From positions 1 through 5,072 of the forward strand of contig PLYW01000209.1 in NCBI GenBank assembly GCA_003151875.1: a DNA stretch of 5,072 nt, written 5' to 3'. The position numbers and the translations under genes are program-made. Position 1 is the first letter of the stretch; each line of letters begins with the position of its first letter. Positions 1 through 4,712 of this stretch are shown in pieces. Source of the DNA: Acidobacteriaceae bacterium. Its GTDB lineage: Bacteria; Acidobacteriota; Terriglobia; Terriglobales; Acidobacteriaceae. The notes under the pieces are model-generated. The model was not told the origin of the DNA. It worked only from the letters and a program-made list of their open reading frames with translations, and searched no databases.

Positions 1-629
1 GCGCCATTCAGTGCTATTACTCTGCCACAATTGACGTCGGCGCCGGTAGTCAGCGTGATGCTCTGGTCCGCGATAATGCTCCCATAGAAGTCAGTGTTTG
101 TCCCCAACGTCGCAGAACTGCCCACCTGCCAGAAAACCTCGTCATTATTTCCCGCATTGATGATGTTCACCGACGAAGCGCTGGCCGTGGTCAGCGTGCT
201 CCCAATCTGGAAGACGATCATCGCATTGCTCAAGCCTTGGAAATCCAGGGTGAGCGCTCCGGTCAACTGTGCTGACGAAGAGAAGAAGTAGACCCCCTGG
301 TCAAGCGTCTTGCCTCCGAGATCCTGACCCGTCAAATCCTGGTTAAAAGACAAGCCTGCGAGAAAATTGTACCCAGTCAGCGCATCTGCCTGCGCCTGCA
401 TGGCAACGGCATCGTCGTTGTGTGTGCTTCCATGCACGATCCCCGGCGGAAAGCCCGTGATCGAAGTACCGGGGAAAACGCCCAAATCTCCCCAGAGAAC
501 CGAAGGCCCGGTGTTGGTTACGGCTGAGGCGCCCAAAACGGCGAAAGCGTCGGCGCTTCCGAGGACGTCGGCATAGGCTGTGAGGGCGAACAACGGGAGG
601 GCGAGACAACACAAGCGCAGCAGTTTCAT
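1..629 (-). CDS. Secreted ice-binding family protein (DUF3494), C-terminus cut by window edge
   Basis: The frame reads from ATG at 629 to the left edge without a stop: 209 full codons plus a partial Ala codon. Residues 1-20 (MKLLRLCCLALPLFALTAYA) form a signal peptide with likely cleavage after AYA, so the mature protein starts DVLGSADAFAVLG and is exported. The rest matches the DUF3494 ice-binding domain nearly end to end: AVTNTGPS (36-43), WGDLGVFPGT (46-55), GFPPGIVHG (59-67), NLTGQDLGG-like NQDLTGQDLGG (96-106), GVYFFSSSAQLTG (112-124), FQIGSTLTTAS (140-150), VFWQVGSSATLGTNT (165-179) and a terminal CGRVIALNGA. Known members fold as a beta-solenoid with a flat face that binds ice and limits recrystallisation. 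The final beta-strand and any anchor such as PEP-CTERM would lie beyond base 1. GGAG at 640-637, seven bases upstream, supports the start. The family assignment is firm; actual ice binding is inferred. Confidence 0.93.
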   Translation of the reverse strand, partial: MKLLRLCCLALPLFALTAYADVLGSADAFAVLGASAVTNTGPSVLWGDLGVFPGTSITGFPPGIVHGSTHNDDAVAMQAQADALTGYNFLAGLSFNQDLTGQDLGGKTLDQGVYFFSSSAQLTGALTLDFQGLSNAMIVFQIGSTLTTASASSVNIINAGNNDEVFWQVGSSATLGTNTDFYGSIIADQSITLTTGADVNCGRVIALNG

Positions 630-668
630 GGGGGAACTCCGCCTCGTTCCAATCCAAAAGAACCACGC

Positions 669-705
669 CTCTGTCACTGGAAGGAATGGCACAATGGTGA
701 CAGAG
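669..705. promoter_or_regulatory. 9-bp inverted repeat in the leader of the ice-binding gene
   Basis: Perfect arms CTCTGTCAC (669-677) and GTGACAGAG (697-705) are separated by 19 bases. The element ends 40 bases upstream of the ATG at 629. It could be a paired operator (half-site TGTCAC) or, if transcribed, a leader hairpin. Role unproven. Confidence 0.45.
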
Positions 706-787
706 TCGCTAACAGCATCCAATAACCTTACCTGCAATTCTATGTCCTCGCTAACCCCTTCTTAAGACAGCCGACTTCCGTCCTTGG

Positions 788-805
788 AGTGCACATTCTT
801 GCACT
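788..805. promoter_or_regulatory. Candidate Crp/Fnr-type operator AGTGCA-N6-TGCACT
   Basis: AGTGCACATTCTTGCACT is a perfect dyad with 6-bp arms and a 6-bp spacer, the arm-and-spacer geometry of classical Crp sites (TGTGA-N6-TCACA). It lies about 160 bp upstream of the ice-binding start and about 130 bp past the end of the Crp/Fnr gene. The symmetry is seen directly; binding by either local regulator is inferred. Confidence 0.42.
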
Positions 806-861
806 AGAGTTCCAAATAATTCCTCATCTTCGCTGGCCCTGCTCTTTGCGGAACTGGGTCA

Positions 862-887
862 AAAGTGCCCCGGCAGAATAACACTTT
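862..887 (-). terminator. Weak hairpin downstream of the first Crp/Fnr gene
   Basis: Read on the minus strand, AAAGTG and CACTTT pair as a perfect 6-bp stem around a 14-base loop. The 3' arm runs into a short TTTT. It lies about 50 bases after the stop of the minus-strand Crp/Fnr gene. The stem is AT-rich and short, so termination is only a possibility. Confidence 0.22.
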
Positions 888-935
888 GGTTGAATATGGA
901 GTCGAAGGAGGGAGTGCCGACCGCGGATTTGTCGC

Positions 936-1589
936 TTATTTGTGCAGAAAGAAGTTCAGCACGGCCCAATGCACGTGCAAGCTGCCGTTGTAATCGATCA
1001 GCCCCATCTTGCGAAAGCGGTTCATAAAGAAGCTCACTCTCGAGCGGGTGGTGCCCACCATCTCGGCCAGCGTTCCCTGACTCACCTTCAGGGCGGCGGG
1101 ATGTGGCTTGGATTGCGTCCCAAAGCCTGCGAGCAACAGCAGAGTCCGTGCCAGCCGCTTCTCGCTGGAATTGAGCAGTTGATCGAGGAGGTCCTCCTCA
1201 GTCCGGGTAACGCGAGAAATCAAGTGCGCGATAAACAGCCTCGCGAATAGAGGGTCGTCATGGATGATGCTAATGATGGCGATCTTTTCCACTCGTACAA
1301 TTGTGGAGGGCCGTACCGCGGTGGCGGTGGACATGCGCAGCGACGGCGCTCCTAAGCAGCCTTCCCCGAAAAAGTCGCCTTGCCGGAAAATAGCGATGAC
1401 GGCCTTCTTGCCATGTTTCGATAGGACCGTCAGCTTCACGTTGCCAGCCTCGACATAGAACATGGCATCCGCAGCCTCGCCCTGAGCGAAAATTAGTTCT
1501 TTGTTGCGGTACCCCCGGCTGGTGCTGCACTTGCCGATCTTTTTGAGAAACGTACCGGGATTAAAGGTGAGCGCGCGTTGGCTTGGCAT
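936..1589 (-). CDS. Crp/Fnr family transcriptional regulator (paralogue A)
   Basis: This 217-residue protein has the normal two-domain Crp/Fnr layout. Residues ~10-130 form a cyclic-nucleotide-binding-like beta-roll (FAQGEAADAMFYVEAGNVKL at 34-53) with the pocket stretch GEGCLGAPSLRMS at 75-87. The Gly-Glu and the Arg correspond to the cAMP-phosphate contacts of E. coli Crp, but Met replaces the Ser after the Arg, so the ligand is uncertain. A dimerisation helix follows (~112-140). Residues ~165-200 are a winged helix-turn-helix with VSQGTLAEMVGTTRSR and recognition helix RSRVSFFMNRFRK. No Fnr-type N-terminal cysteine cluster is seen, so an Fe-S oxygen sensor is unlikely. The start is backed by GGGAG at 1600-1596, six bases upstream. 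It is divergent from a paralogue starting at 1871. The family is certain; signal and targets are unknown. Confidence 0.94.
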   Translation of the reverse strand: MPSQRALTFNPGTFLKKIGKCSTSRGYRNKELIFAQGEAADAMFYVEAGNVKLTVLSKHGKKAVIAIFRQGDFFGEGCLGAPSLRMSTATAVRPSTIVRVEKIAIISIIHDDPLFARLFIAHLISRVTRTEEDLLDQLLNSSEKRLARTLLLLAGFGTQSKPHPAALKVSQGTLAEMVGTTRSRVSFFMNRFRKMGLIDYNGSLHVHWAVLNFFLHK

Positions 1590-1780
1590 TGTTGACTCCC
1601 GAAGAGTTGATCTCGTCCCCAGTGATACGGGCCCACTCGTCAGCTAGCGGCACATGGATCCGTCGGTCGAGGCGGGACATCGCTGCCCGCAAATTTTCCT
1701 CACAAACCCGAGGCTACCGCTTGGGAACAGACAAAGCTGTGCAAAAGCGCTCAATTGGCACAAATTCCAAATTGGGGAAA

Positions 1781-1798
1781 CGGTGCAATATTGAACAG
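1781..1798. promoter_or_regulatory. Imperfect palindrome around CAATATTG in the divergent regulator intergenic region
   Basis: The core CAATATTG (1786-1793) is perfectly symmetric. Flanking bases extend the dyad with mismatches (GTGCA at 1783-1787 facing TGAAC at 1792-1796). It lies about 75 bp upstream of the plus-strand regulator start, near or above the -35 region, a usual place for an activator or autoregulator. An 8-bp core can occur by chance, so this is tentative. Confidence 0.28.
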
Positions 1799-1817
1799 AA
1801 AACGCAAACGGGCGGCT

Positions 1818-1836
1818 CTTGATCAAGGTGTATAAT
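1818..1836 (+). promoter_or_regulatory. Putative promoter of paralogue B: TATAAT box abutted by palindrome CTTGATCAAG
   Basis: A consensus -10 box TATAAT lies at 1831-1836, 24 bases before the SD of the 1871 gene. No good -35 hexamer sits 16-18 bases upstream (around 1808-1813 the sequence is GC-rich). The perfect 10-bp palindrome CTTGATCAAG (1818-1827) ends three bases before the -10, in the normal spacer. A protein bound there would block polymerase, which suggests autorepression. The half TTGA recalls Fnr-type half-sites, though without their four-base spacer. Confidence 0.45.
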
Positions 1837-1870
1837 TTGGTCGTCTGAACGGTCCCTCCGGAGGTGCGAC

Positions 1871-2662
1871 ATGAACAGCAGGGGCATTCAAGCCCGCAGC
1901 CAGGACCCTCCAGCCAAACGGGTCCCGTCCGTCAATTCGGTGCGGTCCGCAAAACCCGCCACCGGCGAAATTGCACAGCTTCCCCGGTTTCAAACGCCCA
2001 AGCTGCGACCCACAAATGGCGATGGGGGTTTTGATCCTGAGGCTTTTCTCGCGAGAGCTGGGTTGGGCAAACAAATTGTCAATCTGAAAAAAAATGAGGT
2101 GGCCTACGCGCAAGGCGACCCTGCCGACACGATTTTTTACGTGCAAAAGGGCCGGCTGCGAGTCACGGTTACCTCCGCCGCAGGAAAAGAAGCCACGATC
2201 ACCTTGGTGGGCGCCGGGGAATTCCTGGGGGAGAACTGCATGGTCTCCGTTCATCCTGTTCGACTCGCGACTGCTACCGCGATGGACGCGTGTTCACTGC
2301 TCAGGATCAGCAAGGCGGAAATGGTCCGCGCACTTCATCAGGAACCCGAATTTTCGAATGTGTTCGTGTCGTTTCTTCTTACCCGCAACGCTCGCATCCA
2401 AGCGGACCTGGTCGATCAGCTTTTCAATTCCAGCGAAAAGCGGCTGGCGAGAATTCTGTTATTGCTCGCCCAGTTCGGCAAGGAAAGCAAACCCGAGACG
2501 GTGGTTCCCAAGGTCAGCCAGGAGGTATTGGCTGAGATGATTGGCACCACCCGGTCCCGCGTGAGTTTTTTTATGAATCGCTTCAGGAAACTGGGCTTCA
2601 TCGAATACAACGGTGAGATTCGGGTCCACAACTCCCTTCTCAATATCTTCTTGCAGGAATAA
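1871..2662 (+). CDS. Crp/Fnr family transcriptional regulator (paralogue B) with N-terminal extension
   Basis: This 263-residue regulator carries about 50 extra N-terminal residues, low in hydrophobics and rich in Arg, Lys, Pro and Ser, before the usual start FDPEAFL (54-60). The sensor beta-roll spans ~60-175 (YAQGDPADTIFYVQKGRLRV at 79-98) with pocket stretch GENCMVSVHPVRLAT (120-134), keeping the Gly-Glu and an Arg. The winged helix-turn-helix is at ~214-250 (KVSQEVLAEMIGTTRSR; RSRVSFFMNRFRK). By hand alignment the last 84 residues match paralogue A at about 58 positions without gaps, while the sensor halves are much less alike. The start is supported by GGAGG at 1860-1864, six bases upstream, and no other in-frame Met lies near FDPEAF. 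It is transcribed divergently from paralogue A. Signal and regulon are unknown. Confidence 0.94.
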   Translation: MNSRGIQARSQDPPAKRVPSVNSVRSAKPATGEIAQLPRFQTPKLRPTNGDGGFDPEAFLARAGLGKQIVNLKKNEVAYAQGDPADTIFYVQKGRLRVTVTSAAGKEATITLVGAGEFLGENCMVSVHPVRLATATAMDACSLLRISKAEMVRALHQEPEFSNVFVSFLLTRNARIQADLVDQLFNSSEKRLARILLLLAQFGKESKPETVVPKVSQEVLAEMIGTTRSRVSFFMNRFRKLGFIEYNGEIRVHNSLLNIFLQE

Positions 2663-2683
2663 CGAACTATGCGGATTTCCCGC

Positions 2684-2704
2684 CGCAAGACCCCTGCTCT
2701 TGCG
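2684..2704 (+). terminator. Hairpin after paralogue B
   Basis: CGCAAGA (2684-2690) and TCTTGCG (2698-2704) form a perfect 7-bp stem with a 7-base loop, starting 22 bases after the stop of the regulator. No U-tract follows, so it is at best a weak or factor-assisted terminator, or an RNA-end stabiliser. Confidence 0.3.
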
Positions 2705-2786
2705 CCGAGGATGCATCTCCAGAATCTGCTCCCTTGGTCTGAATTGACCGTTCTTGCCTTGCGGCGTGTGACATGATGATGGTGTT

Positions 2787-2945
2787 ATGCCGGCAAAAAA
2801 TAAGAAGGTCGCATTCAGCGCCGCGACTCTCCGCGAAGTGAAGAAAGAAATGGCAAAGCCCCGCATTGCGGAGTCGGTCAGAAGATCGGCCATAGTCGAT
2901 CCGCGTCTGCGGGAGAAGCGGGTAGAGTTCAGCGCAGCGGATTAG
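2787..2945 (+). CDS. Small basic hypothetical protein, 52 residues
   Basis: ATG at 2787 opens a 52-codon frame closed by TAG at 2943-2945; no family is recognised. The sequence begins MPAKNKKVAFSAATLREVKK and ends RLREKRVEFSAAD, rich in Lys and Arg with several acidic residues. The pattern suits one or two amphipathic helices and a soluble, possibly nucleic-acid- or protein-binding peptide. There is no signal peptide or membrane segment. The start is forced because an in-frame stop (TGA at 2769) lies just upstream with no other ATG or GTG between. No good SD is visible, which lowers confidence. It lies between the regulator and the TPR gene, on the same strand as both, with a hairpin 13 bases after its stop. 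It could be a real small protein or a chance frame. Confidence 0.42.
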   Translation: MPAKNKKVAFSAATLREVKKEMAKPRIAESVRRSAIVDPRLREKRVEFSAAD

Positions 2946-2958
2946 AACGATTCTCCGC

Positions 2959-2980
2959 CATCGCCACGGCCAAGGCGATG
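2959..2980 (+). terminator. 7-bp GC-rich hairpin after the small ORF
   Basis: CATCGCC (2959-2965) pairs perfectly with GGCGATG (2974-2980) around an 8-base loop, 13 bases after the TAG at 2943-2945. TTCTCCC follows rather than a U-run, so intrinsic termination is doubtful. Its placement directly after the small ORF slightly supports that ORF as a transcribed unit. Confidence 0.3.
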
Positions 2981-3098
2981 TTCTCCCATCGTTGCGACTC
3001 GCCAGCGCCCGGCCCAGGCGGCGGACCCGGCAATGCTTTACCGGCGCCAGGCCCTATCGAAATAAATTGTTCCGAACCCTGGCAAGAGTGATGTCACG

Positions 3099-4028
3099 AT
3101 GCGGCATGACTTCTCAGGCCGTGGCCTTCGACCCCGAATTTCGCGGAAGCGGGCAAGGGTGTGTTGGTTCTGCGCCGTGCTGGTTGCAGCTATCCTCGCT
3201 GTTCCGGTCATCCCGACCGGCGGAAGGCAGGCCCAGATCGCGGTATTGCACGTGCCGGAACTCGAGGCCGGCTTTCACCTGCTTTACGAGTTGAAGCCTG
3301 AGCAAGCTCGCGCGCAGTTTGCGGCCTGGCAGAAGTCCCACCCGGCAGACCCTCTCGGGAGCGCCTCGCAAGCGGCAGCTTATCTGTTTGAGGAGTTCTA
3401 CCGGCAAGACGTTTTGACGTCCGATTTTTTCCTCGACGACAAACGTTTTCTGGGCAAGGTCGCTCTCAAGCCGGACCCGGAACTGCGCGCGGCATTCTTC
3501 GCCGCGGACAAACAGGCACAGGACTTGGCGCAAATGCGATTGCAAACGAATCCGGACGATACCAACGCCCTGTTTGCCATGACCCTAAGCTTGGGTATGC
3601 AGGCCGACTATGCCAGCTTGATCGATAAGCATCAGGTGGAAAGCCTGAGAATGATCGGAGATGCTGATAGCTACGCCAAGAAACTGCTGGTGGTCGCGCC
3701 GGATGCCGCCGATGCCTATCTCACCTTGGGCGCGGCCAATTACATCATCGGAAGCCTGCCGGGATACAAGAAGTTGTTTCTTGCCTTCGCGGGAATCCAT
3801 GGCAACAAGAAAGTGGGGATTCAACAGCTCGAAATCGCCGCCGAGCGCGGCCATTATCTCCGGCCGTTTGCCAAGATCATGCTGGCGCTGGCCGCCCTGC
3901 GTGAGAAAAAAACAGAAGTGGCCCGCACCCAACTTACGGAGCTCGTCGCAGAATTTCCCGAGAACCCGCTTTTTACTAGCGAGCTGGCCAAACTCAAGGC
4001 TCCGCCTGCCGCGGTTATCCGCCGGTAG
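3099..4028 (+). CDS. Exported TPR-repeat protein
   Basis: This 309-residue protein has a basic N-terminus (RGLRPRISRKRAR, 8-20) followed by a hydrophobic segment (VCWFCAVLVAAILAVPVIP, 21-39). That reads as a signal peptide or membrane anchor placing the rest outside the cytoplasm. The remainder is alpha-helical with degenerate tetratricopeptide units: ~57-87 (LLYELKPEQARAQFAAWQK ending in HPADPLG), ~137-170 (NPDDTNALFAMTLSLG), ~188-220 (APDAADAYLTLGAANYIIG) and ~238-295 (GIQQLEIAAERG, then a unit ending FPENPLF). TPR arrays are scaffolds for protein contacts, so a periplasmic assembly or adaptor role is likely, with partner unknown. No lipobox or enzyme motif is seen. ATG 3099 was preferred because it keeps the positively charged n-region; only a weak SD-like AAGAG at 3084-3088 precedes it. 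ATG 3091 is out of frame, and GTG at 3159 would remove the charges. Confidence 0.82.
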   Translation: MRHDFSGRGLRPRISRKRARVCWFCAVLVAAILAVPVIPTGGRQAQIAVLHVPELEAGFHLLYELKPEQARAQFAAWQKSHPADPLGSASQAAAYLFEEFYRQDVLTSDFFLDDKRFLGKVALKPDPELRAAFFAADKQAQDLAQMRLQTNPDDTNALFAMTLSLGMQADYASLIDKHQVESLRMIGDADSYAKKLLVVAPDAADAYLTLGAANYIIGSLPGYKKLFLAFAGIHGNKKVGIQQLEIAAERGHYLRPFAKIMLALAALREKKTEVARTQLTELVAEFPENPLFTSELAKLKAPPAAVIRR

Positions 4029-4113
4029 AGTGAATTCCTCCAGAGCAGAATGTGCCAGAATCCGGCGCACTTGGTGTTAGTGAGCCTGCAAATCGCACCG
4101 CTCCCCTGAATGG

Positions 4114-4136
4114 CAGTGTCTTCGGCAACGACACTG
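4114..4136. repeat. 7-bp inverted repeat after the TPR gene
   Basis: CAGTGTC (4114-4120) and GACACTG (4130-4136) are perfectly complementary around a 9-base loop that starts TTCGG. It lies 86 bases past the TPR stop, between convergent genes. It may fold in transcripts from either strand, but no U-tract follows on either side, so a terminator role is only possible. Confidence 0.35.
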
Positions 4137-4162
4137 GGCAAGCAGTCTCACCCTGCCGGATA

Positions 4163-4174
4163 ATGGTGCACCAT
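4163..4174. repeat. Perfect 12-bp palindrome ATGGTGCACCAT
   Basis: The sequence equals its own reverse complement over all 12 bases, with no spacer. It sits between two other inverted repeats and shares the GTGCAC core with the dyad at 788-805. With no loop it is better suited to binding a dimeric protein than to forming a hairpin. Function unknown. Confidence 0.4.
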
Positions 4175-4189
4175 CGACGGCCAAATCAC

Positions 4190-4219
4190 TTGACGTTACT
4201 CAAGGCGGCTTCACGTCAA
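4190..4219. repeat. Inverted repeat TTGACGT-N16-ACGTCAA
   Basis: Perfect 7-bp arms at 4190-4196 and 4213-4219 flank 16 bases. It lies 58 bases beyond the stop of the minus-strand csbD-like gene. It could be a weak bidirectional terminator hairpin or an operator; no U-run supports termination. Confidence 0.35.
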
Positions 4220-4276
4220 TCGAACCGCGCAGTACCCCTAAGGCCTTTTCAACCTCGCCGATTTATTTCCGGACGC

Positions 4277-4489
4277 CTACGCCGTTTTTAGATCTCTCAG
4301 CTTTCCTTTCAACTTGGCGACGGCTTCTTTAGCGTTGCCTATGCGCTGCTGGACTTTGCCCACGTTCTTTTCGGCTTTCCCCTCGGCTTTCAAAGTGCGG
4401 TCATTGGTAGCCTTGCCGACCTGCTCCTTGATAGTGCCTTTCACTTCGTGGAAGCTGCCCTTGATCCTGTCTTTCGTGCTGGTTTTCAT
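4277..4489 (-). CDS. CsbD-like general stress protein
   Basis: This 70-residue protein matches the CsbD family (PF05532), whose members are small, hydrophilic, helical proteins induced by general or sigma-B-type stress; their molecular role is not settled. Family features are DRIKGSFHEVKGTIKEQVGK (7-26), then NDRTLKAEGKAEKNVGKVQQ (29-48), and a Lys-rich tail. Spaced KG..KE and EGK/EKN repeats give the usual amphipathic pattern. There is no signal peptide, so it is cytoplasmic. ATG at 4489 is chosen because AAGGAG (4499-4494) lies four bases upstream and the family starts just there. The frame stays open further upstream, to 4732, but that extension has no family-like residues and runs into the ABC-F gene. 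It may follow that gene on the same strand, yet the 223-base gap suggests its own promoter. Confidence 0.9.
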   Translation of the reverse strand: MKTSTKDRIKGSFHEVKGTIKEQVGKATNDRTLKAEGKAEKNVGKVQQRIGNAKEAVAKLKGKLRDLKTA

Positions 4490-4521
4490 ATTTCTCCTTC
4501 GTCCCTGGCAAAACTCGGATT

Positions 4522-4536
4522 GCCGATCTTCTCGGC
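4522..4536 (-). promoter_or_regulatory. Small hairpin in the csbD-like leader
   Basis: GCCGA and TCGGC form a 5-bp GC-rich stem with a 5-base loop, 33 bases upstream of the start codon. It may lie in the mRNA leader. Stems of this size are common by chance. Confidence 0.18.
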
Positions 4537-4620
4537 TTAATTGGGACTCGACACTTTTGTAATCTCGTAGCTTTCTGCCGGTCTGTGCAAAATTGAACAT
4601 CTCCGGAAAACGCTTGGCTT

Positions 4621-4637
4621 CATCCCGAAACGGGATA
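4621..4637 (-). terminator. Compact hairpin between ABC-F and csbD-like genes
   Basis: ATCCCG (4622-4627) and CGGGAT (4631-4636) pair perfectly around a 3-base loop. It lies about 76 bases after the ABC-F stop in the direction of transcription. No U-tract follows on the minus strand (GAAGCC), so it is a doubtful terminator. Confidence 0.25.
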
Positions 4638-4712
4638 CCGAGAAGAGGGCGGGAATCATCGCCGATAGACCGCACTTCAATATCTGCGGGAAGATTGGAC
4701 GGCGCGGCATCG

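Larger units (their letters stand above)
630..935. other. Non-coding region between the ice-binding gene and the first Crp/Fnr gene
   Basis: No credible gene is seen on either strand; short open frames here lack ribosome binding sites and family-like residues. Both flanking genes lie on the minus strand, so this stretch is the 3' flank of the Crp/Fnr gene and the 5' flank of the ice-binding gene. It holds the SD of the ice-binding gene (637-640), an inverted repeat at 669-705, a Crp-geometry palindrome at 788-805 and a weak hairpin at 862-887. I could not find a convincing -35/-10 pair for the ice-binding gene, which would fit an activator-dependent promoter. Confidence 0.7.

Noticed and set aside
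343..666. Minus-strand 107-residue frame overlapping the ice-binding gene
   Set aside because: It is in another frame of the same strand; the frame starting at 629 has a signal peptide, an SD and full DUF3494 motifs, so this one is a shadow.
1738..1762. TGTGC-N15-GCACA inverted repeat as a Crp site
   Set aside because: Arms are only 5 bp and the 15-base spacing does not fit Crp/Fnr geometry; too likely by chance.
1855..1864. Palindrome CCTCCGGAGG covering the SD of paralogue B, as a possible SD-masking hairpin
   Set aside because: The arms are adjacent with no loop, so an intramolecular hairpin would lose its central pairs and be weak; the match is explained by a good SD preceded by chance CCTCC.
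2094..2540. Plus-strand 148-residue frame inside paralogue B
   Set aside because: It lies wholly within the Crp/Fnr gene in another frame and shows an Arg/Trp/Ser-rich composition typical of out-of-frame translation of GC-rich DNA.
3585..4070. Minus-strand 161-residue frame opposite the TPR gene
   Set aside because: It is antisense to a gene with clear TPR pattern and signal segment; no motif or SD was seen for it.
4052..4291. Plus-strand 79-residue frame starting GTG between the TPR and csbD-like genes
   Set aside because: There is no ribosome binding site, the composition is unconvincing, and it crosses three inverted repeats and the end of the csbD-like gene.
4522..4531. TGCCGATCTT 10-mer region resembling bases near 1528
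   Set aside because: It is a single short match, one copy being inside a coding region; no repeat family is indicated.
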